DNA from: Pseudacidovorax sp.
GTDB taxonomy: Bacteria > Pseudomonadota > Gammaproteobacteria > Burkholderiales > Burkholderiaceae_C
Reading direction: 5' to 3'
NCBI RefSeq assembly: GCF_017991995.1
Contig: NZ_JAGOPN010000001.1
Coordinates: forward strand, 186,001-250,000
Length of the DNA: 64,000 bases
The stretch's first letter is position 1; the number at the start of each line of letters is the position of its first letter. A program made the position numbers and the translations under genes. The notes beneath the pieces are model-generated. The model did not search any database, was not told the origin of the DNA, and was given only the letters and a program-made list of their open reading frames with translations. Positions 51,041 to 59,503 of this stretch are shown here, piece after piece.

Positions 51041-53202
51041 GCCTGGCCTTTCGTGCCGATGGCATGCGCGGCGCCGGCCGCGGGCGGTGACGGCGACCGG
51101 CCGACCACGAGGGCATCCACCGCCACGCAGCCGCCTTCGCTTCTCGGGCGGACGATCAGCGGATTGATCTCGGCGCTCTCCAGCGTGTCGCCGGCCCGGC
51201 GGGCCAGATCGGCCAGGGCGCACAGGGTGTCGGCCAGGCCGTCCAGGTCGGCCGGCGGCCGGCCGCGCGCGCCGTCGAGCACGGCGAAGGCGCGCAGCTC
51301 GCGCACCATCGCCAGTGCCTCCTCACGGTCCACCGGCAGCACCCGAACGGCCACGTCGCGCAGCAGCTCGGCATGGATGCCGCCCAGGCCGACGAGCAGC
51401 ACCGGCCCGAAGACCGGATCCTGTCGCACGCCGGCGATGCATTCGGTGCCGCCTTGCACCATGCGCGCCACCAGGGCGCCGTCCCGCGTCGCATCGGGGC
51501 GGCGCTGCGCCACGCGGGCCTGCAGTTCGCGGTAGGCGGCCTGGACGGCGGCGGCGCCCTCCAGCCCCAGCATCACGCCGCCGGCCTCGGTCTTGTGCGG
51601 CAGGTCGGCGCTGACCACCTTCAGGGCCACGGTGCCGCCCACCGACTGCGCGGCATCGGCCGCCTCCGCCGCGCCGTGCACCCAGCGGTGCGCGACCACC
51701 GGCACGCCGCATTCGGCCAGCAGCCCCAGGGCGGCCGGCTCGCTCAGGGCGCCCGGCGCCAGGCGGATCGGCGCCCCGCGCGAGGCGGGCTCGGTCACCA
51801 CACGCGGTGCCTGCCCGGCGAGGCGGGCGATGGTGCGGATGCCGTCGGACGGATCGGCGAAGACCAGGCAGCGCATGGCCTCGAGCTCGGCCCGGCGCGC
51901 AGCCGGCATCAGCGTGCTGATGGCCAGCAGGGTGTCGGGGAAGGCCTCGCGCAGCGAGGCGACCAACGAGCGCAGCACCGGCCAGAACGCCTCGGACGCG
52001 CCGGCCGCTGCGAGGAAGCCCATCCACGACGCGAAGCCCTGGTCCTCCAGCATGAGGCGCGCGCTGCGCTCCATCAGGGTGAAGTCGTTGGTCACCTGGC
52101 CCGTGATGTCCACGGGATTGCGCGGTGCCGCGAAGGGCACCCATTCGCGCAGCGTGGCCTGGGCCTGGGGGCTGAGGGGGCGTACGTCCAGGCCCTGGGC
52201 GTGCGCGGCGTCGGCCATCAGCGCGCCCACGCCGCCCGACAGGGTGAACAGGCCCAGGCTGCGGTTGCGCGGCCGGCCGGCCACGGCCGCGCTGTGGGCC
52301 AGGTCGAAGAACTCGGTGAGCGTGTGGGCGCGCATCACGCCATGGCGGCGCATCACGGCCTCGTACACCGCGTCGTCGCCGGCCAGCGCGGCGGTGTGCG
52401 AGACCGCGGCCTCGGCGCCCAGCGCGGTCTGGCCGACCTTGACCATGACCACCGGCTTGCCCGCCGCCTGCGCCAGGGCCAGGGCCTCGCGCAGCCGCTC
52501 GCCGTCGCGGCAGCCTTCCATGTAGCCCATGATCACGTCGGTGCCGGGGTCGCGGGCCAGCCAGGCCAGGCAGTCGGCGAACTGCACGTCGGCCTCGTTG
52601 CCGGTGGTGGCCCACAGCGACAGGCCCACGCCCCGCTCACGCGCCATGGCATAGGCATAGGCACCGAAGGCGCCGGACTGGCTCACCAGCCCGATGCGGC
52701 CCGGCGCGACCCGTCCCACGCCGGGCGCGGGCGAGAAGGTGGCGTAGACCTGGTTTCGCAGGTTCATGAAGCCCAGGCAGTTGGGGCCCACGAGCCGGAT
52801 GCCGGCCTCGCGCACGCGCCGGCCGAGCCGCGCCTGCGCGGCAACGCCGTCGCCGCCGATCTCGGCATAGCCCGACGAGAACAGCACCAGCCCGCGCACG
52901 CCGGCCGCGATGGCGTCTTCCACCGCGTCCTCGACGCGGGCGGCGGGCACCGACAGGATGGCCAGGTCCACCGGCGCGCCGATGGACTGCAGGCTGGCAT
53001 GGGCGTGCAGGCCCTGGACCTGGTCGGTGGTCGGATTGACCGCATAGAGGCGGCCTTCGTAGCCGAAGCGCCGCAGGTAGTCCACCGGGATGCCGCCGAT
53101 CTTCTGCGGGTTGGCCGAGGCGCCGACCACGGCGATCGCGCGCGGGTTGAAGAGGGCGGAGAGGCTGTCGAGCCGGCTCTGGAGGGAGTGCAGGGTGTCC
53201 AT
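51037..53202 (-). CDS. ADP-forming acyl-CoA synthetase (acetate-CoA ligase family)
   Basis: A 721-residue single-chain enzyme of the ADP-forming acetyl-CoA synthetase/protein acetyltransferase superfamily. It has an N-terminal CoA-binding domain (AIAVVGASANPQKIGGIPV near residue 22), two flavodoxin-like CoA-ligase domains with LVSQSGAFGAYAYAMARE near residue 172 and the phospho-His region AVSHTAALAGDDAVYEAV near residue 265, and a C-terminal ATP-grasp domain (VALKVVSADLPHKTEAGGV near residue 540). It would activate a carboxylic acid with CoA. There is no GNAT domain. It is coupled to the Bug gene by ATGA, 13 bases after the porin. Confidence 0.9.
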   Translation of the reverse strand: MDTLHSLQSRLDSLSALFNPRAIAVVGASANPQKIGGIPVDYLRRFGYEGRLYAVNPTTDQVQGLHAHASLQSIGAPVDLAILSVPAARVEDAVEDAIAAGVRGLVLFSSGYAEIGGDGVAAQARLGRRVREAGIRLVGPNCLGFMNLRNQVYATFSPAPGVGRVAPGRIGLVSQSGAFGAYAYAMARERGVGLSLWATTGNEADVQFADCLAWLARDPGTDVIMGYMEGCRDGERLREALALAQAAGKPVVMVKVGQTALGAEAAVSHTAALAGDDAVYEAVMRRHGVMRAHTLTEFFDLAHSAAVAGRPRNRSLGLFTLSGGVGALMADAAHAQGLDVRPLSPQAQATLREWVPFAAPRNPVDITGQVTNDFTLMERSARLMLEDQGFASWMGFLAAAGASEAFWPVLRSLVASLREAFPDTLLAISTLMPAARRAELEAMRCLVFADPSDGIRTIARLAGQAPRVVTEPASRGAPIRLAPGALSEPAALGLLAECGVPVVAHRWVHGAAEAADAAQSVGGTVALKVVSADLPHKTEAGGVMLGLEGAAAVQAAYRELQARVAQRRPDATRDGALVARMVQGGTECIAGVRQDPVFGPVLLVGLGGIHAELLRDVAVRVLPVDREEALAMVRELRAFAVLDGARGRPPADLDGLADTLCALADLARRAGDTLESAEINPLIVRPRSEGGCVAVDALVVGRSPSPPAAGAAHAIGTKGQA

Positions 53203-53215
53203 GGGGAAAGCAGGC

Positions 53216-54268
53216 TCAGAAGTTGTGCCGGATGCCGGCGGCCAGCACGCGCACTGCGTCGCCGCTGTTGGCGGCCACCGTGACACCGGCCAGCGTGGCC
53301 GAGGCGTCGGCATGGTTGCCCAGGCCCAGCCAGCGGGCGTAGAGCGTGGTCCGCCGGCTGAGGTGGTGGTCGTAGCCCAGCGTCCAGCCCAGCTGGCGGC
53401 GCGCGCTGTCGTCCACCCGGCGGTCCACCGCCTCGACCATCAGCTGCGACATCGCGGTGAAGCTGTAGCGCGCGCCCAGGCTGGTCAACCGGGCCTGCGG
53501 CACGCCCGCCAGGCTGGAGCGCACACGCACGTGGTTGGCGTACAGGTCGAGGTCGCCGAGCTTGTAGGTGGCGCTCAGCGCCTGGTAGGTGGTGCGGGGC
53601 GGATCGGCCAGGGGCGCGGTGGCGCTGCCTCCATGCGCGCGCTGGAAGGCATAGGCCAGCGTCAGCCGCTCGCCCGTCCAGCCCGCCGCGGCGCCCTCGA
53701 ACTGGCCGCTGCGCCGGCTGGCCTGCGCGGCTTCGCCGAAGCCGAAGGCCGCATCGAGCCAGAAGCCGTCGCCCTGCGGCGTCCGGTAGCGCACCATGTT
53801 GCTGGCCCGCCCGGCGAAGGCCTGCGCGCCCGGCTGCGCGTCGGTCGCCGCCACCAGGTTGAGCGGGGAGAACACGGCGTTGAGGCCGTAGGGATCGGCC
53901 CGGAACAGCGTGTAGAACATCGGCGTGTACATGCGCCCCAGGTCCACCTGGCCCCAGGCGCCGGCCAGGCTCACGAAGGACTGGCGCGTGAAGCTCAGCT
54001 CCGGGCCGGGCAGGTTGCCCAGGCCGGTGTCGGGCGAGATGCCGCTTTCGAGCACGAAGCCGGCGCGCAGCCCGCCGCCCAGGTCCTCGGTGCCGCGAAA
54101 ACCCAGGCGCGAGGCGGTGTGGCCGCCGTCCTGCATCCGCGTCCACGAGCTGCTGCCGCTGCGGGCGTGGGCCACGTACAGGTCCACCGTGCCGTACATC
54201 GTGACGCCTTGCGCCCACGCGCCGGCGCCCGCCGCCAGCCCGAGGCCGGCTGCCAGGAAAGTCTTCAT
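53216..54268 (-). CDS. General porin of beta-proteobacterial type
   Basis: A 350-residue outer-membrane trimeric porin with 16 expected strands. The signal peptide ends AGAWAQ at residue 20; mature GVTMYGTVDLYVAHA, the SRLGFRGTEDLGGGLRAGFVLESG segment near residue 55, and the terminal Phe in RHNF are typical. It is shorter than most in the loop regions. It heads the DUF1254 operon and probably admits the operon's substrate. Divergent from the Crp/Fnr regulator. Confidence 0.93.
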   Translation of the reverse strand: MKTFLAAGLGLAAGAGAWAQGVTMYGTVDLYVAHARSGSSSWTRMQDGGHTASRLGFRGTEDLGGGLRAGFVLESGISPDTGLGNLPGPELSFTRQSFVSLAGAWGQVDLGRMYTPMFYTLFRADPYGLNAVFSPLNLVAATDAQPGAQAFAGRASNMVRYRTPQGDGFWLDAAFGFGEAAQASRRSGQFEGAAAGWTGERLTLAYAFQRAHGGSATAPLADPPRTTYQALSATYKLGDLDLYANHVRVRSSLAGVPQARLTSLGARYSFTAMSQLMVEAVDRRVDDSARRQLGWTLGYDHHLSRRTTLYARWLGLGNHADASATLAGVTVAANSGDAVRVLAAGIRHNF

Positions 54269-54349
54269 GCTTGCTTGTCTCCGTGGGGCCGTCCGGCCCT
54301 TGTCGTGGTTTGAACGGGTTCCACGATAGGCAGGCGAAAGCCCAAAATC

Positions 54350-54365
54350 TGTCAATCCACCGACA
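54350..54365. promoter_or_regulatory. TGTC-N8-GACA dyad between the porin and Crp/Fnr genes
   Basis: TGTC at 54350-54353 and GACA at 54362-54365 form an exact inverted repeat with an eight-base spacer in the 116-base divergent region. The spacing is like sites bound by Crp/Fnr dimers, although the half-site differs from TGTGA and TTGAT. It is a candidate operator for the regulator encoded next to it. Confidence 0.4.
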
Positions 54366-54384
54366 CAAATACGGAGAGCACCCC

Positions 54385-55119
54385 CTGGCGAACCCGAAGA
54401 CGGGCTCCATCCGGCCGGCCTCGCAGGCGGCGCTCATCGAGCGCGGTCTGCGCTGGTGCGAGCTGTTTTCCACCTGGCCGGCGCACTGCCTCCAGCGGCT
54501 GATCCCGGCCGTGCGGCTGCGGCGCTACCGTCGTGGTGCGCAGGTGCTGGGGCATGACAGCGCGCGGCGCGAACTGCTGGTCGTGGTGTCGGGCAGCCTG
54601 GAGGTGGCCGCGGTCAACGAGTCCGGCCGGCGCTATGTCAACTCACTGCTGGGACCGCGCCATGTGGTCCCGCTGGTGCGCTTGCTCGACGACGTGCCGC
54701 TGAGCTATGGCTACGACGCGCACGAGGATTCGGTGGTGCTGCACATCCCGGCCGACGCCGTGATCGAGGTGCTGGACGCCGACCCGGGCCTGTGGCGCGA
54801 GGTGGCGCGGCTGGCGCTGTACCGGCAGCGGCTGAGCGTGGGCTCGCTGCGCGCGCAGATGGTGGGCTCGATCCAGCGACGGCTGGCGGCCACCCTGCTG
54901 AACATGGAGATGGGCTACCACCTGTCGGGGCAACCCGCCCGCGAGGGCCTCCTGCAGGTGTCGCAGGCCGACCTGGCCGCGATGCTCGGCCTGTCGCGCC
55001 AGACGATCAACAAGGAACTCGCCCACCTGCGCGGCCTGGGCCTGGTCGACTACGGGGGAGGCTACAAGCGCCTGCGCATCGTCGATCTGGCGGCCCTGCA
55101 GCGGCTTGTCGAGACCTGA
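54385..55119 (+). CDS. Crp/Fnr-family regulator, probable CTG start
   Basis: A protein of about 244 residues. It has an N-terminal cyclic-nucleotide-type beta-roll (LLVVVSGSLEVAAVNESGRRY near residue 62) and a C-terminal winged helix (VSQADLAAMLGLSRQTINKELAHL, recognition run LSRQTINKEL, near residue 197). There is no ATG or GTG upstream of the conserved core; CTG at 54385, eight bases after ACGGAGAG, gives the best start (LANPKTG). The FNR cysteine set is absent. It is divergent from the porin operon, which it probably controls; the effector is unknown. Confidence 0.85.
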   Translation: MANPKTGSIRPASQAALIERGLRWCELFSTWPAHCLQRLIPAVRLRRYRRGAQVLGHDSARRELLVVVSGSLEVAAVNESGRRYVNSLLGPRHVVPLVRLLDDVPLSYGYDAHEDSVVLHIPADAVIEVLDADPGLWREVARLALYRQRLSVGSLRAQMVGSIQRRLAATLLNMEMGYHLSGQPAREGLLQVSQADLAAMLGLSRQTINKELAHLRGLGLVDYGGGYKRLRIVDLAALQRLVET

Positions 55120-55219
55120 GAAGGTCTGACCGAAGCCGCCATGGCCGCTCGGCCGCGCCGGTTTCATTCACACCCTCCGAGGGCGCAGCCTGGCGCGGCG
55201 CATGCCCCCGCGCCGCTGC

Positions 55220-56464
55220 TCAGCGGCCGTGCTCGAAGACGTACAGCCCGACGTCGATCCGTCCCTCGCGGAAGCCCGCCTCGCAATAGGCCAGGTAGTA
55301 CTCCCACAGGCGGTGGAAGCGTTCGTCGAAGCCCAGCGGCTGGATCGATGCCCATTGCGCCATGAAGCGGCGGCGCCACTCGGCCAGGGTCAGCGCATAG
55401 CTGTGGCCGAAGCGCTGCACCTCGGCCAGCTTCAGACCCACCCGCTCACCCTGCTCGCGCATGAGGGTGGGCGTGGGCAGCATGCCGCCCGGGAAAATGA
55501 AGCGCTGGATGAAGTCGGCACCGGCGCGGTAGCGCGCGAAGGCCGATTCGTCGATGGTGATCGCCTGGACGACGACGCGGCCGCCGGCCGCCAGCCGGTC
55601 CTTCAGCACCTGGAAGTAGGTCGGCCACCAGGCCTCGCCCACGGCCTCGATCATCTCGATGGAGACGATGCGGTCGAACTGGCCCTGCACGTCCCGGTAG
55701 TCCTGCAGCCGAAGGTCGACGCGCTCGTGCAGGCCGGCCTGCGCCGCGCGGTCCTGGGCGCAGCGCAGCTGCTCGGTGGACAGCGTGAGGCCGGTGACGC
55801 GGGCACCGGCCTGGGCGATCTGGCGCGCCAGGCCGCCCCAGCCGCAGCCGATCTCCAGCACCGACTGCTCGGGCGCCACGTCGAGCAGCTCGACGATCCG
55901 GCTGAGCTTGCGGGCCTGCGCGGCTTCGAGCGTCTCGTGGTCGTCGGCGTAGATGGCGCTGGAGTACTGCAGGCCCGGGTCGAGCCAGCGTTCGTAGAAG
56001 GCGTTGCCCAGGTCGTAGTGGAAAGCGATGTTGTCGCGGCTGCCCGCGCGACTGTTGTCGCGGCGCAGATGGGCCAGCCGGGCCAGCCACCGGGCCGGCC
56101 GCATGCCGTCGATGGCGCCTTGCCATGCGGCCTCGTTGGCGGCGCCGAGTTCCAGCACGGCCAGCAGGTCGGGCGTGGACCATTCGCCTTCACGATAGGC
56201 AATGGCCAGCCCCAGGTCGCCCTGCGCCAGCAGCCGCAGCAGCGGACGCCAGCGGTGCAGCCGGATCAGCGCCTGCGGACCGGGCAGCGTGCCCCGCGCC
56301 TCAAGACGCTCGCCGTGCGGCAGTTGCACGATCAGGTGCCCGGCCTTCAGCTGTCGCAGCAGGGGCCGGATGCAGCGCCGTGCCAGCAGCGCCGCCAGCA
56401 GGCCGGGCCGTCGCGAGTCGGGCGGCGGTGTCAGGTCGCAGGAGGGGTCGAGGGGAGCGGTCAT
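55220..56464 (-). CDS. cfa: Cyclopropane-fatty-acid-phospholipid synthase family protein
   Basis: A 414-residue SAM-dependent methyltransferase that adds a methylene bridge to membrane lipid double bonds. The SAM motif VLEIGCGWGGLARQIA is near residue 195, IAFHYDLGNAFYERWLD near 140, YSSAIYADDHETLEAAQ near 160, and SIEMIEAVGE near 262, all strong Cfa marks. It is the last gene of an operon with DUF1365 and FAD-oxidoreductase genes and overlaps DUF1365 by ATGA. The divergent sigma/ChrR pair suggests control by singlet oxygen stress. Confidence 0.93.
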   Translation of the reverse strand: MTAPLDPSCDLTPPPDSRRPGLLAALLARRCIRPLLRQLKAGHLIVQLPHGERLEARGTLPGPQALIRLHRWRPLLRLLAQGDLGLAIAYREGEWSTPDLLAVLELGAANEAAWQGAIDGMRPARWLARLAHLRRDNSRAGSRDNIAFHYDLGNAFYERWLDPGLQYSSAIYADDHETLEAAQARKLSRIVELLDVAPEQSVLEIGCGWGGLARQIAQAGARVTGLTLSTEQLRCAQDRAAQAGLHERVDLRLQDYRDVQGQFDRIVSIEMIEAVGEAWWPTYFQVLKDRLAAGGRVVVQAITIDESAFARYRAGADFIQRFIFPGGMLPTPTLMREQGERVGLKLAEVQRFGHSYALTLAEWRRRFMAQWASIQPLGFDERFHRLWEYYLAYCEAGFREGRIDVGLYVFEHGR

Positions 56465-57342
56465 GGCGTGGGACGCAAGGTGGCGGACGGGCCGGAGGGC
56501 AGGGCCGGGGACTCTGCCGGCGACACGGTAACCGGATTCTGGGGAGGCGCCGGCCTGGCCACCAGGCCGACGCCCTTGAGCCACAGCCGCAGCGCCTCCC
56601 AGTGGATGGCGCCGATCACCTTGAGCGTGAGCAGCGGATGGCTGAAGAAGGCCCGCAGCAGCGCCGCATCGCCCAGCGGACGGGCCCGCGCGTCCAGCCG
56701 CGCCACCAGCAGCGGGCCCTGGGCGTCGACCGCGTCCACGCCCACCGCCAGCCGGCTGTCGGCGCCGGCAGCGGTCTCGGGCGGACGGATGCGGAAGCGG
56801 TAGTGCATGTCCAGCCCCAGGAAGGGCGAGACGTACAGCTGCTTGTCGCAGCGCTGCTCGATGACACCGGCGTGGTCCGCCGCGACGGGCAGCAGGTAGC
56901 TGTGGCGCTGGCCGAAGGTGTTGTTGACCTCGTAGAGGATGGCCTGCAGGCCGCCCGTCGGCGCATCGCAGAAGTACACGCTCAGCGGATTGAAGGCATA
57001 GCCGAGGATGCGCGGCATGGTCAGCAGGCGGATGCGCCCGCCCGTCGGCAGGCCGGCGGCCTGCAACTGCTGCTCCACGTGCGCGCGAGGCCCCTGCGCA
57101 TCGCCGGCGCCGTAGTCCCGCCAGTGCAGGCTGAACAGGTTGAAGCGCCCGAGCGAAAAGAGCCGGCTGCGCGCCGCAAGGGCCGGCACGCGGTCGATGT
57201 CCAGCAGCAGCGAATACACGCGATAGCCCAGCCGATGCCGCCGGGGCCGCAGGCGCTGGTGCATCACGCGGCCGAGGTACAGCGCCTGCCCGTCGCCCTG
57301 TGCGGCGTCGTGCGCGCCAGCAGCCACCGGACGCCCGCTCAC
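56461..57342 (-). CDS. DUF1365 protein
   Basis: A 293-residue protein. The DUF1365 opening LYLGRVMHQRLRPRRHRLGYRVY is near residue 21, and RILGYAFNPLSVYFC near residue 94 is the family's most conserved piece. It starts at a GTG that overlaps the stop of the FAD gene (GTGA). A C-terminal tail after the family domain is Pro-rich. In Rhodobacter such a gene lies with cfa and an amine oxidase in the RpoE/ChrR regulon; the reaction is unknown, perhaps lipid modification. Confidence 0.87.
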   Translation of the reverse strand: MSGRPVAAGAHDAAQGDGQALYLGRVMHQRLRPRRHRLGYRVYSLLLDIDRVPALAARSRLFSLGRFNLFSLHWRDYGAGDAQGPRAHVEQQLQAAGLPTGGRIRLLTMPRILGYAFNPLSVYFCDAPTGGLQAILYEVNNTFGQRHSYLLPVAADHAGVIEQRCDKQLYVSPFLGLDMHYRFRIRPPETAAGADSRLAVGVDAVDAQGPLLVARLDARARPLGDAALLRAFFSHPLLTLKVIGAIHWEALRLWLKGVGLVARPAPPQNPVTVSPAESPALPSGPSATLRPTP

Positions 57343-58724
57343 GCGGCCACCTCGGCCGGCTGGGAGCCGATGTGGATGCGGCCCGATTCGTTCGCGACCT
57401 GCCACGGCCGGCGTACGCCGCCCAGGGCCTCGGCCACGGCCAGTCCCGACTGCAGGCCGTCCTCGTGGAAGCCCGAGCCGAAGTAGGCGCCGCAGTACCA
57501 CACGCGCCGCTGACCCTGGATCGACCAGAGTGCCCGTTGCGCCTCGATGGCCCGCGCGTCGAACAGCGGATGCTCGTAGACCTGCGTGCGGATCAGGTGA
57601 TCGCCATGCGGTTCGACGATGGGATTGAGCGTGACGAACAGCGGCGTCTTCTCGTCGATGCCCTGCAGCCGGTTCATCCAGTAGGTGACACAGGGCGCGC
57701 CGTCGGGCTGGCGGCGGTCGGACAGGTAGTTCCAGCTCGACCAGACGGCGCGGCGCCGCGGCATCAGCGCCGGATCGCTGTGCAGCACGGTGTGATTGCG
57801 CGAATAGCGGAAGGCGCCCAGCAGGCGGCTCTCTTCTTCGCTCGGATCCTGCAGCATGCCCAGCGCCTGGTCCGCATGCGCACCGACGACCACGGCATCG
57901 AAGCGCTCGGGCCACCAGCCGGCCGCCGTGCGCACCCAGGCGCCTTCGTCATCGCGGCGCAGTGCCACGACCGGCTGGTCGAGGTGCATGCGTTCGCGAA
58001 AGCCGGCCGTCAGCCGCTGCACATAGGCCCGGCTGCCGCCCTTCACGGTACGCCAGACGGGACGGCCGTTGACCTGCAGCAGATGATGGTTCTCGCAGAA
58101 GCGGATGAAGGCTTCGGTCGGGTAGCGGCCCACCTGGCCGGCGGGCGTGGACCAGATCGCCGCCGCCATCGGATAGAGGTGGTCCTCCCGGAAGGCGCGG
58201 CCGTAACCATGGGCGTCCAGGAATTCTTCCAGCGGCTGCAGGCCGGCCTGGGCCGCGAGCGGCGGTGCCTCGCGGTAGAAGCGCATCAGGTCGCGCAGCA
58301 TGGCCCAGAAGCGCGGGCGCAGCAGGTTGCGCGGCTGCGCGAACAGGCCCTGCAAGTCGGTGCCGGCGTATTCGAGCGCGCCGCCGTCCTGGCTGACGGC
58401 GAAGGACATGTCCGAGGCCACCGTCGGCACCTCGAGGTGCGCGAACAGGGCGGTGAGATTGGGGTACGACGGCTCGTTGTAGACGATGAAGCCCGTGTCG
58501 ACGGGCACATGGCCGCCGCCGGTGGCCGGCGCATCGACCGTGTGGCTGTGGCCGCCCGGGCGAGGCTCGCTTTCGAAGACCGTCACGCGGTGGCGCTGGT
58601 TGAGCAGCCAGGCGGCCGACAGGCCGGCGATGCCGCCGCCGACCACCGCGATGTTCAGCGGCGCATCCACGGAGGCGACGGGCGCGGGCGGCAGGCCGGG
58701 GGCGACAGGGGTGGTCAGACTCAT
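57339..58724 (-). CDS. FAD-dependent amine-oxidase-like protein
   Basis: A 461-residue flavoprotein. The dinucleotide motif IAVVGGGIAGLSAAWLLNQ is near residue 31, and ESEPRPGGHSHTVD follows near residue 56. GFIVYNEPSYPNLTALF near residue 82 is typical of the group found with DUF1365 and Cfa. WSSWNYLSDRR and HPLFDARAIEAQ lie in the substrate half. It heads the three-gene operon that is divergent from the ECF sigma factor. The substrate may be a membrane lipid precursor; that is inference from gene company. Confidence 0.9.
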   Translation of the reverse strand: MSLTTPVAPGLPPAPVASVDAPLNIAVVGGGIAGLSAAWLLNQRHRVTVFESEPRPGGHSHTVDAPATGGGHVPVDTGFIVYNEPSYPNLTALFAHLEVPTVASDMSFAVSQDGGALEYAGTDLQGLFAQPRNLLRPRFWAMLRDLMRFYREAPPLAAQAGLQPLEEFLDAHGYGRAFREDHLYPMAAAIWSTPAGQVGRYPTEAFIRFCENHHLLQVNGRPVWRTVKGGSRAYVQRLTAGFRERMHLDQPVVALRRDDEGAWVRTAAGWWPERFDAVVVGAHADQALGMLQDPSEEESRLLGAFRYSRNHTVLHSDPALMPRRRAVWSSWNYLSDRRQPDGAPCVTYWMNRLQGIDEKTPLFVTLNPIVEPHGDHLIRTQVYEHPLFDARAIEAQRALWSIQGQRRVWYCGAYFGSGFHEDGLQSGLAVAEALGGVRRPWQVANESGRIHIGSQPAEVAA

Positions 58725-58808
58725 CGGAACTCCAGGGTGCATGCCGCCTATACGGCCGGCCGTGGATTTTGGATTCGTCCTGTCCTACAGGCGATGCAGC
58801 GGATGCCG

Positions 58809-58837
58809 TGATCCAATCCGCCGGCGGCAACGTAAAG
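58809..58837 (+). promoter_or_regulatory. Candidate RpoE/ChrR-type ECF promoter
   Basis: TGATCC (58809-58814) and TAAAG (58833-58837) are 18 bases apart and resemble the TGATCC/TAAG pair known for Rhodobacter RpoE promoters. It would give self-activation of the sigma gene. The start of transcription would fall at or just before the ATG at 58847, so either a leaderless mRNA or a downstream start is implied. TAAAGG also looks like the ribosome site, so the match could be chance. Confidence 0.4.
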
Positions 58838-58846
58838 GCCTTCATC

Positions 58847-59503
58847 ATGGAAGCCCGGTACCAGCCGTCGAACGTCCCCCCGCCACGGAAGCGTCCGCTG
58901 CCCGTGTCCATCGTGAACCTCGCCGACGCCCAAGCCGTACTCCCCACCTCTGCCGAACTGTGCGACCTGGTTCGCGCCGTGGCCGAGCGTCAGGACCGTA
59001 CGGCCTTCGCGGTGCTGTTCAAGCACTTCGCGCCACGCGTCAAGACCTACCTCATGCGCGCCGGGGCCGACCCGGATGCCGCGGAGGACCTGGCGCAGGA
59101 AACCATGGTGGCGCTCTGGCGCAAGGCCGCGCTCTTCGATGCGCGGCAGGCCGGCGTGTCGACCTGGGTCTTCACCATCGCGCGCAATCTGCGCGTGGAC
59201 CGCTACCGCCGGCAGGGTGGGGCGGTGGAGGTGCTTTCGGCCGAGCAGGCCGACCTGGATTCCATGCCCGAGGATGCCCCCGCACCGGACGAGCGCCTGC
59301 ACGCCCGCCGCTGCGAGCACCGGTTGCGCGAGGCGCTGCGGCGCCTGCCGCCCGACCAGGTGCGGGTGCTCCACCTGTCTTATTTCGAGGACCAGCCGCA
59401 TGCGCGGATCGCCGACGAACTCGGCATCCCCCTGGGCACGGTCAAGTCGCGCGTGCGGCTGGCCGTGGCGCATCTGCGCAAGCTGCTGGACGGCCTGGCA
59501 TGA
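58847..59503 (+). CDS. ECF sigma factor, RpoE type paired with ChrR
   Basis: A 218-residue sigma factor. Region 2 has DPDAAEDLAQETMVALWRKA near residue 75 and VFTIARNLRVDRYRR near residue 110; region 4 has LPPDQVRVLHLSYFED and HARIADELGIPLGTVKSRVRLA near residue 185. The group pairs with ChrR anti-sigma factors, encoded next with ATGA overlap. It probably directs the divergent FAD-DUF1365-cfa operon in response to singlet oxygen. The ATG at 58847 follows AAAGG; a GTG at 58904 is an alternative. Confidence 0.9.
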   Translation: MEARYQPSNVPPPRKRPLPVSIVNLADAQAVLPTSAELCDLVRAVAERQDRTAFAVLFKHFAPRVKTYLMRAGADPDAAEDLAQETMVALWRKAALFDARQAGVSTWVFTIARNLRVDRYRRQGGAVEVLSAEQADLDSMPEDAPAPDERLHARRCEHRLREALRRLPPDQVRVLHLSYFEDQPHARIADELGIPLGTVKSRVRLAVAHLRKLLDGLA

